Below are positions 1 to 7,555 of a stretch of 52,991 nucleotides of DNA, piece after piece (position 1 is the first letter of the stretch; each line of letters starts with the position of its first letter). The translations under genes and the position numbers were made by a program. The notes below the pieces were generated by a model. The model ran no database searches and was not told the DNA's origin. It saw nothing but the letters and a program-made list of their open reading frames with translations. Source of the DNA: Chitinispirillaceae bacterium (GTDB lineage: Bacteria; Fibrobacterota; Chitinivibrionia; Chitinivibrionales; Chitinispirillaceae); assembly GCA_016929415.1 (NCBI GenBank), contig JAFGIW010000153.1, positions 1 to 52,991 on the forward strand, in the 5' to 3' direction.

Positions 1-75
1 CGAGCAATACTGCTCGTCTTGTTTATTTCGCGGGCTTTGCCCGCCCCATAAACAAGCTACCGCCTCCGGCGGTAG
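1..75. repeat. Three consecutive hairpins
   Basis: Three inverted repeats lie back to back. Positions 1-16 pair CGAGCA with TGCTCG. Positions 18-56 pair CTTGTTTAT (18-26) with ATAAACAAG (48-56) around an inner stem GCGGGC/GCCCGC (30-35 and 39-44). Positions 57-75 pair CTACCGCC with GGCGGTAG around TCC. The arrangement could be a terminator region or an extragenic palindromic element for a gene outside the window. No T-tract follows any stem, so the role is not settled. Confidence 0.6.
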
Positions 76-177
76 TAATTTGACTTGCCCATTATTGCAA
101 TTTTACTTTCCGATAATATCGAATTTGTTGATGCGGGCATGCGGGAACAGCCACACCCGGCGGAAGCGACGTTTTTC

Positions 178-204
178 ACACCCTCTCCACGTGTGGAGAG
201 GGTG
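178..204. repeat. GC-rich extragenic palindrome
   Basis: Twelve-base arms CACCCTCTCCAC (179-190) and GTGGAGAGGGTG (193-204) are separated by two bases. Its CCCTCTCC/GGAGAGGG core is shared with the larger palindrome at 8887-8938, so the two look like members of one dispersed family. It lies beyond the 3' end of the minus-strand gene at 285-779. Confidence 0.6.
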
Positions 205-284
205 GCAGGGGAGAGGCAATGTCCGGGTGAGACCGCAGGGAATCGCGCCACAGGAATTCGTCGGGAATACGGTTCGGGACACCT

Positions 285-779
285 TCAAAATGCAAACGAT
301 ATTCTTATTGATTTTATTTTATCGTCAAAGTGAATGCGGGCTCCCCTGATTCGCAATTTCATCCTGTATTCCTTTCGTTTTTTACTCCCTATACCGGTAA
401 GAACGGCACCTGTTGCGCCTATGGGAAGAGAGACAAGCATGGACATTATTCCGGTAATCATTTGAATGTCCCCGCTTTCGTCAAAAACCGTGTCGGGATT
501 AACCGCCCGCGCCGCTTTGGTCTCCTCGAATGTTCTGATATCGGCGGTTGATGACAGGCAAATGCCCGTAATGAGGCTTGCCCCGCCGAGGCTTATACCT
601 GAGATTCCTATTGCCCGCATGACCGAATATTTCCTTACCTTTGTCTTTATTTCATCAACGGAGTATTCATGTGCATCAGCATATGCCTCATCCAAAGCGT
701 ACGGATCATCCGCTTTAATGCAACAGGCTCCTGCAAATACCATGGCAATTATAATCGTGATTTTATTCAGTCCCGTCAT
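285..779 (-). CDS. Hypothetical membrane or exported protein
   Basis: I do not recognise this 164-residue protein. The chosen ATG at 779 is preceded by an AGGAAGAGA ribosome-binding site; the longer reading frame upstream has none. The N-terminus has a Lys then the hydrophobic run ITIIIAMVFAGACCIKA, which reads as a signal peptide or a lipoprotein-like signal with a non-canonical lipobox (AGAC or GACC). A charged helical stretch follows, then two hydrophobic Gly/Ser-rich segments (about residues 56-78 and 106-130) that could be membrane helices, and a basic C-terminal tail. A plus-strand frame over the same bases lacks these signals and is treated as a shadow. It stands alone, with repeats on both sides. 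Confidence 0.5.
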   Translation of the reverse strand: MTGLNKITIIIAMVFAGACCIKADDPYALDEAYADAHEYSVDEIKTKVRKYSVMRAIGISGISLGGASLITGICLSSTADIRTFEETKAARAVNPDTVFDESGDIQMITGIMSMLVSLPIGATGAVLTGIGSKKRKEYRMKLRIRGARIHFDDKIKSIRISFAF

Positions 780-902
780 TTCAGTTCTCTTCCTTTGCGA
801 TAATTTCAGCCGGATTAACCCTGCGTTTTCATGGGGAGGTGCGGTAATGCCCGCCATCCCGCCCAGGCCTCATGGTAATATAATTTTAGTTTCCTTAAAA
901 CA

Positions 903-975
903 GGCGCCTTAATTGCAGGAGGCGCCCTTTCTTATAAGTCCCCCTACGGGGGATTTAGGGGGCGTCCCCCGCCAT
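903..975. repeat. GC-rich palindromic intergenic sequence
   Basis: GGCGCC occurs at 903-908 and 921-926 and can fold as a stem. TCCCCC (939-944) then pairs with GGGGGA (948-953), followed by more G5/C5 runs to about 975. The CCCCC-TAC-GGGGG core resembles widespread intergenic palindromes. No gene is visible here. Confidence 0.45.
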
Positions 976-1010
976 GGGGATACTCTGTGCGGCTACTGAA
1001 TCGGCGCCAC

Positions 1011-1225
1011 ATCACCCCTCTGCTTACACGGATGAAACCTCTGCTTACACGGATGAAACACCTGACTGCACGGATGCCCCCCCTGCTTACACGGGATGAA
1101 ACACCTGCTTACACGGATGAAACCTCCGCTTACACGGCTAAAATTTCCGCTTACACGGGATGTCTCCCTGCTTACACGGATGCTTGCCCCTGCTTACACG
1201 GATGAAACACCTGACTGCACGATAG
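1011..1225. repeat. Degenerate tandem repeat, about ten 20-22 bp units
   Basis: A unit close to CTGCTTACACGGATGAAAC is repeated about ten times. Units 1, 2, 4, 5 and 9 are nearly identical. Others diverge: CTGACTGCACGGATG occurs in the third unit and a near match in the last. Unit length shifts between 20 and 22 bases, so the frame is not kept. Short plus-strand frames across it (LLTRMKP-type repeats) have no ribosome-binding site and break frame, so I treat the array as non-coding. It sits between the gene at 285-779 and the terminator at 1283-1306. Confidence 0.75.
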
Positions 1226-1282
1226 ACCTTGGATGGATTGTCGCCCTGTGCAGTGTTTGGACGGCTTTTTGCCGGAAAAATG

Positions 1283-1306
1283 AAAAAGCCCGTGCTGTCA
1301 CGGGCC
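1283..1306 (-). terminator. Rho-independent terminator of the 1345-2109 gene
   Basis: Read on the minus strand, GCCCGTG and CACGGGC (1288-1294 and 1299-1305) form a 7-bp stem with a 4-base loop, followed directly by five T (1283-1287). It lies about 40 bases past the stop codon of the minus-strand gene. Confidence 0.8.
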
Positions 1307-1344
1307 TTCATAAACGGGATTCCGGTTATTTCCGCGTCGGGAAG

Positions 1345-2109
1345 CTACGCTTCAGCAGGGGCAACCTCCTCTTTTGTTATCATAATTGCATCCTGTGGTT
1401 TTGACGGACGATGTCTGCTGCGGTAGGTGCTGTGGTAATACTCGAGCCGTGCGCGGTCTTTGCGGAAAACGTATTCCGCGAAATCCAGTATTTCAGCCAT
1501 CTGCCGCCGCATGTAGGTAAAGGCGCGGTCGCGCATCACTTTCGTTTCGGAGGACCCTTTTTCGATAAAGGCTTTCGTGTGGAGCCGGTACAGTTCCGCG
1601 GCTTTTACTTCCGCGATATCGAAAATCGCGGTATTCAGGTGCAGGGCGTCGAGATGCGGTTTGTACTTTTTTGCCAGTTCCGCGGATGCGGAGAGGTCGA
1701 GGAACAGATCCTGTTTGCCCGAACCTTCGCGGATTTTTCTGACGGCCTTGATTGCGTCCGGTATTTTCCGCAGTGCAAGCTCCAGCGCGGCGAGACATTC
1801 CGAACGCAGTTCATATGCATCCGGTTCCGCCTCGTTCCAGAGTTTCGTCGCCTCTTTTATTTCTCCCGTTTGCGCGATTAAAAATCCTTCGGCATGGCGC
1901 AACCCCGCCGCGGCGGTGGTGAGTTCTTCGATTACGGCGACGTTGAATCCGACGGCGCCCAGCGCCCCCGCATCTTCGGCAGCCGCGGTGGACATGAGTT
2001 CGGCTTCATAAACCGCCTGTTTCACCGGCATGTCGGGACGACGAATGTCATTATCCGGAATGGCTTTGAGGTTGGGCAACACCTGTTCGAAATACTGCTG
2101 GTCCGTCAT
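1345..2109 (-). CDS. Hypothetical helical cytoplasmic protein
   Basis: I do not recognise this 254-residue protein. The ATG at 2109 has a near-perfect AGGAGG five bases upstream, which decides the start over a longer frame. The sequence is soluble, rich in Ala, Glu, Leu and Lys and predicted to be almost all helix, without a signal peptide or membrane segment. Conspicuous stretches are EAELMSTAAAEDAGALGAV near the N-terminus and a Tyr/Arg-rich C-terminal helix (RARLEYYHSTYRSRHR). A terminator follows at 1283-1306, so it is probably a single-gene transcript. The strong start and stop signals make a real gene likely. Confidence 0.65.
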   Translation of the reverse strand: MTDQQYFEQVLPNLKAIPDNDIRRPDMPVKQAVYEAELMSTAAAEDAGALGAVGFNVAVIEELTTAAAGLRHAEGFLIAQTGEIKEATKLWNEAEPDAYELRSECLAALELALRKIPDAIKAVRKIREGSGKQDLFLDLSASAELAKKYKPHLDALHLNTAIFDIAEVKAAELYRLHTKAFIEKGSSETKVMRDRAFTYMRRQMAEILDFAEYVFRKDRARLEYYHSTYRSRHRPSKPQDAIMITKEEVAPAEA

Positions 2110-2554
2110 GGGGCCTCCTTTTTGTGTGATTATGATAAGTATGAATACGGTATGCCGCACAGCCGCTTCAGACGGCGGATCTGCATGACAACCGGAACTG
2201 TCGGATAAAAGGAACCTTGCATGATGTCGAATCGTGGAGGCGGAATCCGCTGCAATTGTTCATCTTCCGGTACTGCGAAGACGGAATGAAAATACTATCG
2301 GAAAAAGGGGGAGGGGAAATGTTTTTTTCCCGGACTATTAATCTTTTCGTAGCGAGGCGCTGCAATGCCTGTCGGATCGGGCCTCCCGCAGCGAAACGCA
2401 CCGCAGGAATACTTGTAGTATTTTGAGGATGCGTTGAGTGAGGACGGCCCGAGATGACGGGCGGTCCGGCGCCGCAGTAGAAAAGTATATGAATAATCCG
2501 GGTTAAAACAACCGGCAACGGGATGTCGAATCCGCCGGCGGGGAAGTGATCCCC
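2110..2554. other. Intergenic region, no gene seen
   Basis: About 445 bases separate the haem cluster end from the upstream side of the 1345-2109 gene. Just past the ahbB stop there is GGGGATCACTTCCCC (minus-strand sense), a possible weak terminator without a T-tract. GGGAAA/TTTCCC near 2316-2332 is another small hairpin. Two copies of GATGTCGAATC occur (about 2222 and 2522). Frames here have no ribosome-binding site or recognisable product. Confidence 0.5.
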
Positions 2555-3028
2555 TCACCCCATACGGAAAGCCGTCTTCCTGTACTCCTTGACCGACCTC
2601 AGGACGGCCATCTCCTGAGGGGCGACCGACGACCGGATCCGTTCGATGTCGCCGTCGAATTCCCTCCTGCTTTTAGCGTGCACCATGGCATACATGGTAT
2701 AGGGCCAGTCGGGGTAGGCGGTGCGGCGGTAGCAGTGGGTGATAAAGGGAAACTCCGCGAGGACGGCGCCCGCGGCGTCGCACTCCCCGGGGGGAATGAC
2801 CATGGCGACCATGGCGTTGACGACGAATCCGGCGCGGTCGTGCTTGAGCACCCCGGCGAGGCGGCGGATGACGCCGGTGGAGAGATAGTGGCGCAGGAGT
2901 TCGATCGTTTCGTCTTCGGTGATGCCGAGCTTTTTCGCGTACGCGGCGAAGGGTTTCTCGACAAGAGGGAGAGGATCCTGAAAAACGGCCATGTGGCCGC
3001 GGGTGATCTCCTTCGGCGTATCAGACAT
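2555..3028 (-). CDS. ahbB: Siroheme decarboxylase subunit AhbB
   Basis: This is one of two Lrp/AsnC-fold subunits that decarboxylate siroheme at the C12 and C18 acetates, giving 12,18-didecarboxysiroheme, the first dedicated step of the alternative haem route. The 157-residue protein has an N-terminal winged-helix-like part with LGITEDETIELLRHY, then the family's conserved blocks VLKHDRAGF, ITHCYRRTAYPDWPYTMY and MVHAKS. The THCYRR/WPY pattern marks the AhbB rather than the AhbA branch. It is the last gene of the cluster, and its ATG overlaps the ahbA stop by 8 bases, as expected for translational coupling of heterodimer subunits. Confidence 0.92.
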   Translation of the reverse strand: MSDTPKEITRGHMAVFQDPLPLVEKPFAAYAKKLGITEDETIELLRHYLSTGVIRRLAGVLKHDRAGFVVNAMVAMVIPPGECDAAGAVLAEFPFITHCYRRTAYPDWPYTMYAMVHAKSRREFDGDIERIRSSVAPQEMAVLRSVKEYRKTAFRMG

Positions 3029-3467
3029 CGAGCACCAGTCCTATTTTATAGGTCTTTTCGGAGGCGAACTCCTTCACATCGGCGACGCCGTCGAGCGAAC
3101 GCATGAAGGTGAGGGAGCGTTGCCCGTCGGCGTCATTCTCGCAGGTGAGGGTGCACCAGAGGTTGAGCCGCCCCTCGCGCAGGTAATTGTGCGTGACGCC
3201 GGGGATGCCGTTGATCGCTGCGGCGACTTCGTCGACCCGGTCGGGGGCGACGGCAAGGCCGATGAGGATGCCGGTGAAACCGACCCTGTTCCATGAAATG
3301 ACCGGCCGGATTTCGCGGAGAATTCCCTGCGCGGTAAGGCGGCGAAGCATTTCGATGCACCTCTTCTCGGTGATGTGGTGCCGCTTCGCGATAACGGCGA
3401 ACGGCCGCTTTTCGAGCGGGAAGTCGCGTTGAACCGCGTTGAGGAGTTTACGTTCGATCGGCTGCAT
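3021..3467 (-). CDS. ahbA: Siroheme decarboxylase subunit AhbA
   Basis: This is the partner of AhbB in siroheme decarboxylation. The 148-residue protein shows the Lrp/AsnC-like arrangement: an N-terminal helix-turn-helix-like segment (KRPFAVIAKRHHITEKRCIEML), then ILREIRPVISWNRVGF, a ferredoxin-like half and the AhbA signature GVTHNYLRE with LNLWCTL. It follows the CobA/HemD fusion gene with only six bases between stop and start, and overlaps ahbB. Lrp-like proteins can be DNA-binding regulators, but the pairing with ahbB inside a haem cluster makes the enzymatic role much more likely. Confidence 0.92.
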   Translation of the reverse strand: MQPIERKLLNAVQRDFPLEKRPFAVIAKRHHITEKRCIEMLRRLTAQGILREIRPVISWNRVGFTGILIGLAVAPDRVDEVAAAINGIPGVTHNYLREGRLNLWCTLTCENDADGQRSLTFMRSLDGVADVKEFASEKTYKIGLVLDV

Positions 3468-3473
3468 GCTTGT

Positions 3474-4976
3474 TCACCGCTCCCGTTTGTTGCGCCGGTT
3501 GTTCCGTACGGCGGCTTCGAGCGCCGCGATAAGCGCCGGCATCGTCGCGTTTTTCGCAACGGTGAATTCCCCCCGGTAATGATGGGTGAGCGTCGCCGCG
3601 GTGATGTCGCCGATGCAGACGGGCCGTATGCGGAGGCCGCTGCGCTTCGGGTCGTCGTAGAAGAACTCGACGGTCGACGAGCTGGTGAAGAGCACGTAGT
3701 CGCCGTCGCGGAAGGAGCAGAGCGCATCCCCGGCCTTTACGGTGTCGTAGAGAGGCAGCACCGTCGCGCGGGCGCCCCGTTTCCGCAGCGTTTCGGGAAG
3801 CGCTTCGCGGGCGATCGATGCGCGCGGTATGAGAATCGATTCACCCGTGAGATCGTCGGGCAGCATTTCCAGAACCCCCTCGGCGACGAATTTTCCGGGA
3901 AGGGCGTCGACCCTGATGCCGGAACGATGGAGCACCGCCGCGGTTCCGCCGCCCAGGGCATATACCCTCTTTCCGGCGAGCGAACGGGCGTCGGCGCCGT
4001 TACCGAGCAGATGTTCCATGAAGAGCGACGCGCCGTTGGGGCTTGTCAAGATTACCATGGTGAATTTTTTCAGATACGGCGCGGTTATTTTTCGCAGATC
4101 GCGCGTGCGCGGGACAATACGCATGATCGGGCAGGGGAGGACCGCGGCGCCCCTGGCTGCGAGGCCCTCGATGAGGTCGCCCGACTGCTCTCCGGTGCGC
4201 AGCACCGCGACCCGCGTCCCGGCGAGCGGCAGCCGCTTCCGCCATGAAAGGGACTTTGCAAACCGGACGGTTTCCCCGACGATGAATGCCGAGGGGGGCC
4301 GTATTCCACGCTGTTCCTTGAGCTTCGCGATAGTTCCGAGGGTGCCGGTCACCGTTTCCTGATCGGGAAGCGTTCCGTTGCGGATGAGGGCCGCGGGGGT
4401 GCGCCGGGTGAATTTTCCCGATGAAATAAGCTTTTCTATGAGAGGCGTCAGGTTCTCCATTGCCATGAGAAACACCAGGGTGTCGGCCTGCGGAAGTTCG
4501 AGGGAATCGATGTGTTCCCCTTCCCGGAGGTGTCCGGTGACCACGGCGAACGAGCGCGAGACGCTGCGGTGGGTGACCGGAATGCCGGCGTACGTCGGGG
4601 CGGCGAGGGCGGAGGAAATTCCCGGAACGACCTCATACCGTATTCCGTGCGCCGCAAGGTACTCCATCTCCTCGCCGCCGCGGCCGAACACCAGCGGGTC
4701 GCCGCCCTTGAGCCGGGCGATGCGCAGGCCTTTCCGTGCTTCACGCACAAGAAGACGGCTGATCTCCTCCTGCTTCGGCGAGGGCGCGCCGCCCCGTTTG
4801 CCCGCGAAGATCCTGCGGGCCGTTTTCGGGAGGCCCGCGACGAGGAGTTCATTGACCAGTGCGTCGTAGACCGCGACATCGCACTGTTCGAGCAGCTTTT
4901 TCCCTTTCACGGTGATCAGGCCGGCCTCTCCCGGCCCGGCGCCGATCAGGTAGACAACTCCGTCACTTTTTTTCAT
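3474..4976 (-). CDS. cobA-hemD: Uroporphyrinogen-III C-methyltransferase / uroporphyrinogen-III synthase fusion
   Basis: This 500-residue bifunctional protein covers two pathway steps. Residues 1 to about 250 are the SAM-dependent methyltransferase that makes precorrin-2, with VYLIGAGPGEAGLITVKG, VFGRGGEE, EVVPGISSALAAP, IPVTHR and TLVFLMAMENL. The rest is HemD, which closes and inverts ring D of hydroxymethylbilane; VILTSPNGASLF, SILIPRA and VLFTSSSTVEFF are typical. Fusions of this order are known in several anaerobes. I chose the ATG at 4976 (GAAAGG upstream), which overlaps the preceding sirC gene by 14 bases; a TTG start at 5006 would add ten residues of atypical sequence. Confidence 0.93.
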   Translation of the reverse strand: MKKSDGVVYLIGAGPGEAGLITVKGKKLLEQCDVAVYDALVNELLVAGLPKTARRIFAGKRGGAPSPKQEEISRLLVREARKGLRIARLKGGDPLVFGRGGEEMEYLAAHGIRYEVVPGISSALAAPTYAGIPVTHRSVSRSFAVVTGHLREGEHIDSLELPQADTLVFLMAMENLTPLIEKLISSGKFTRRTPAALIRNGTLPDQETVTGTLGTIAKLKEQRGIRPPSAFIVGETVRFAKSLSWRKRLPLAGTRVAVLRTGEQSGDLIEGLAARGAAVLPCPIMRIVPRTRDLRKITAPYLKKFTMVILTSPNGASLFMEHLLGNGADARSLAGKRVYALGGGTAAVLHRSGIRVDALPGKFVAEGVLEMLPDDLTGESILIPRASIAREALPETLRKRGARATVLPLYDTVKAGDALCSFRDGDYVLFTSSSTVEFFYDDPKRSGLRIRPVCIGDITAATLTHHYRGEFTVAKNATMPALIAALEAAVRNNRRNKRER

Positions 4977-5619
4977 CCGTTGCAGCCTTTCGCCGGTATT
5001 TCGCAATGAGCCGCTCCGTCTTCGCCCGGAACGCCTCCCATCCGCGGCTGTTTATTTCGTCAATAGGATCGGCGGCAAAGAGCTCCTCCCAGAAGGCGCT
5101 GCGAAGGGTGATATCGCTGAGGAGCGGGCGGATGCGTCTGCGCACGATACCGAGGTAGGCGGCCAGCTCGCCGTAAAGGGGGCCGATCGTCTTTGCGACA
5201 ACGGCCTTGAGGTAACGTGACAGCCGCGGAGCCGTTCCGCCGGTGGAAATCGCGATGGCGACGTCGCCCCGGCGCACCTGTGCGGGGACGATAAACGAGC
5301 AGAGCGCCGGTTGATCGACGATATTGCAGGGAATATTGAGCATTGACGCCCGTCGCGATATGGCCCGGTTGACCTGCTCGTCATCGGTGGCGCCGATTAC
5401 CAGCGACAGGGCGGACGTCAGGTCGCCCTCCCGGAACGGCCGCTCGTGCAGCTCGATGCGGTCTTCGAGCGACCGCAGGCGGCCGCAGCACTTTTCGGCC
5501 ACCACGAACACCGCGGCCTCGGCACGAAGCAGCGCCAGCACCTTGCGCAGCGCGACGCGGCCTCCCCCGACGACGAGGCATTGCCTTCCGGCAAGATCGA
5601 GGAACGCGGGGTACATCAT
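4963..5619 (-). CDS. Precorrin-2 dehydrogenase / sirohydrochlorin ferrochelatase (SirC/Met8 type)
   Basis: This corresponds to the CysG N-terminal module as a stand-alone protein. It oxidises precorrin-2 to sirohydrochlorin with NAD+ and, in Met8-type enzymes, inserts iron to give siroheme. The 218-residue protein starts with the NAD-binding turn LVVGGGRVALRKV and carries the conserved block CNIVDQPALCSFIVPA and ISTGGTAPRLSRYLK; the Asp in NIVD matches the residue implicated in catalysis in this family. No separate CbiK/SirB chelatase is in the cluster, so it probably does both reactions, though that is inference. The ATGA start overlaps the hemC stop. Confidence 0.9.
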   Translation of the reverse strand: MMYPAFLDLAGRQCLVVGGGRVALRKVLALLRAEAAVFVVAEKCCGRLRSLEDRIELHERPFREGDLTSALSLVIGATDDEQVNRAISRRASMLNIPCNIVDQPALCSFIVPAQVRRGDVAIAISTGGTAPRLSRYLKAVVAKTIGPLYGELAAYLGIVRRRIRPLLSDITLRSAFWEELFAADPIDEINSRGWEAFRAKTERLIAKYRRKAATDEKK

Positions 5620-6521
5620 CGGTCCGCTCCTTTTTGCAGCAGCAGCGCGGCCATGGCCGTACCGACCGGAACGGGATCGGAAAGCGGCCCCTCGGTGCGA
5701 CCCTCCCTGAATCGACCGTCGCGCGGATCAACGAAGAACCCGCGCATCAGTATCCGTGACGCGTCAACGACGGTATGGATACCGAGCGGCGTGCGGCAGT
5801 CGAAACCGACTGCTTCGAGCAGCGAAAGCTCCGCCGTGGAAACGGGCAACTGCGGCGGATCGCCCGCTTCGGCGCAGAGTTCCCGTATCTCCCCGTCGTC
5901 TTCGCGGACCTCGAGGGTAATGACCCCCTGCCCGGGCGCAGGGTAGAATGTCGCGGGATCGAACCGTACGGCGATTCTGTCGTCAAGCCCCAGCCGGATG
6001 AGTCCCGCTTCGGAGAGCATGATGCCGTCGTAGTCGCCGCGCTCCACCTTGGCGAGCCGGGTATCGATGTTGCCGCGGATTTCGGCGATACGCAGATCGG
6101 GACGAAGGCGCAGCAGCAGCGCTTTTCGGCGCATGCTCCCGGTGCCGATGAGCGCTCCCTCCCGCAGATATTCCAGGGGCTTGTTGTCGCGGGTCGCCAT
6201 GACGTCGCATACCGATTCGGGCTGCAGGAAGCCCGCGAGCGCGAGCGCCGGCGCCAGTTGCGTCGTCACGTCCTTGAAGCTGTGCGCCGCGATGTCGATT
6301 GCGCCGTCGAGAAGCGCCCCTTCAAGCTCACGGATGAAGATGCCCTTGCCGCCGATTTCGGCCAGGCTGCTTTTCCGGTCGCGGTCGCCCGAGGTGACGA
6401 CGATTCTTATCTCGATTTCGCAATGAGGGGCGGCGTGCCGCAGACGCTGTGCAACAATGGCGGCCTGCGCGCGGGCGAGCCGCGAGCCGCGCGTTCCGAT
6501 GACTACTCTTCGGTTCCGCAT
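5616..6521 (-). CDS. hemC: Hydroxymethylbilane synthase (porphobilinogen deaminase)
   Basis: It polymerises four porphobilinogens into hydroxymethylbilane. The 301-residue product starts MRNRRVVIGTRGSRLARAQA, the family's usual N-terminus, so the ATG at 6521 is preferred over a longer frame of 45 extra residues that only re-reads hemA. Visible blocks are GGKGIFIRELEGALLDG, DIAAHSFKDV, GTGSMRRKALLL and REGALIGTGS. The cysteine in GFDCRTPLG is the expected dipyrromethane cofactor attachment site. The start lies inside hemA (19-base overlap) and the stop overlaps sirC, consistent with a single coupled transcript. Confidence 0.95.
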   Translation of the reverse strand: MRNRRVVIGTRGSRLARAQAAIVAQRLRHAAPHCEIEIRIVVTSGDRDRKSSLAEIGGKGIFIRELEGALLDGAIDIAAHSFKDVTTQLAPALALAGFLQPESVCDVMATRDNKPLEYLREGALIGTGSMRRKALLLRLRPDLRIAEIRGNIDTRLAKVERGDYDGIMLSEAGLIRLGLDDRIAVRFDPATFYPAPGQGVITLEVREDDGEIRELCAEAGDPPQLPVSTAELSLLEAVGFDCRTPLGIHTVVDASRILMRGFFVDPRDGRFREGRTEGPLSDPVPVGTAMAALLLQKGADR

Positions 6522-7555
6522 AGGGGCGAATGTTTGTACCGGTACCAGCGGGTGAATTCCCGCACCTGCTCTTCGACGATCTCGTTGATCGCGTCGAGTT
6601 CGTTTTTCCGTTCCGACAAGCGCCGTTCGGCGGTCTCCTTGAGATCGTCGACGCACACGAGCCGCACTCCCGCCAGGGTCTCAACCGCCTTTTCCGCATT
6701 GCGCGGGGCGCCGACATCGACGATCAGCAGCGGTTTTGCCGTATCGCCGCGTGCACGCTTCAGGTCCGCCGCGGCGATGACGGGCTTTCCGCTGTTGGCG
6801 GTTGCGAGCAGGACGATATCAAACCGCGGAATGCTGCGGATGAGCTCTTCGAAGGCGATATGGTGCGTTTTGAACCGCTGCGCGAATTTTATCGCCCGTT
6901 CCTTCGTCCTGTTGCAGAGCGTCAGCTCTCCGACGCTCTCCCCGTGCAGCCGCTTGAGCGCGCGGATTCCCATGGTGCCGGTACCGACGATAAGGATACT
7001 TTTTTCATCGAGGCTTCCCGCCAGTTCGAGCATCCGCTCGACGGCGATGGAGGCGATCGACAACGCTCCGCGACCCGCGCCGGTCGAACTGCGTACTTTC
7101 TTTCCGGTGGCGATCGCCTGTTGAAAAAGCCGGTTGAGATAGGAATCGGTCGATGCGTTTTTCATGCAGAGGAAATAGGCTTCACGCACCTGACCCAGTA
7201 TTTCATGTTCGCCGAAGACCATCGATTCCATGCCCGATACCACGCGGAAAAGATGGCGGACGGCCTCCGCGCAATGATACTCCTTCATCACCTTGTCGAT
7301 ATGACCGTCGGGGATATGATGGAATGCGGCAAGATGGTTCCGGAGCCAGGCTGAGGCGACGGCGTGGTCGCTGCAGACGTAGAATATCTCGATCCGGTTG
7401 CAGGTGGAAAGCGCGACCACCTCCTGGAGCGGTGCGCCGTCGGGAATCGAATCGAGAAACTGCTTCACCCGGTCCTTTTCAAGATAGAGCGCGTCGCGCA
7501 TGCGGAGCGACGCGCTGCGGAAATCGGTCCCCAATGCCCCCACATGCAGCATCAT
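6503..7555 (-). CDS. hemA: Glutamyl-tRNA reductase
   Basis: It reduces glutamyl-tRNA(Glu) to glutamate-1-semialdehyde with NADPH, the committed step of C5 tetrapyrrole synthesis. About 350 residues. The catalytic cysteine is in LSTCNRIEIF. GMESMVFGEHEILGQVREAY and SILIVGTGTMGIRAL (NADPH-binding) are typical. The protein is shorter than the common 410-450 residues because the C-terminal dimerisation helices are reduced, ending with a basic tail after EEQVREFTRWYR. Two adjacent ATGs (7555 and 7552) are possible; the first makes an ATGA overlap with the hemL stop. The frame upstream only re-reads hemL. Confidence 0.95.
   Translation of the reverse strand: MMLHVGALGTDFRSASLRMRDALYLEKDRVKQFLDSIPDGAPLQEVVALSTCNRIEIFYVCSDHAVASAWLRNHLAAFHHIPDGHIDKVMKEYHCAEAVRHLFRVVSGMESMVFGEHEILGQVREAYFLCMKNASTDSYLNRLFQQAIATGKKVRSSTGAGRGALSIASIAVERMLELAGSLDEKSILIVGTGTMGIRALKRLHGESVGELTLCNRTKERAIKFAQRFKTHHIAFEELIRSIPRFDIVLLATANSGKPVIAAADLKRARGDTAKPLLIVDVGAPRNAEKAVETLAGVRLVCVDDLKETAERRLSERKNELDAINEIVEEQVREFTRWYRYKHSPLCGTEE

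Noticed and set aside
466..912. 148-codon plus-strand frame over the gene at 285-779
   Set aside because: The minus-strand alternative has a good ribosome-binding site and a signal peptide; this frame has neither.
1011..1225. CRISPR array
   Set aside because: Units are contiguous, with no spacers of constant length between repeats, and no cas genes are present.
987..1404. Short frames translating the tandem repeat as LLTRMKP-type peptides
   Set aside because: Unit length changes between 20 and 22 bases break the frame, there is no ribosome-binding site, and the frames run on into the terminator of the next gene.
2168..2518. 116-codon minus-strand frame in the intergenic region after ahbB
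   Set aside because: No ribosome-binding site, no recognisable composition, and overlapping frames of similar length exist on both strands.
5775..7124. 449-codon plus-strand frame opposite hemC and hemA
   Set aside because: It is the antisense of two unmistakable haem enzymes. Long antisense frames are common at this GC content, and no ribosome-binding site or domain is visible.
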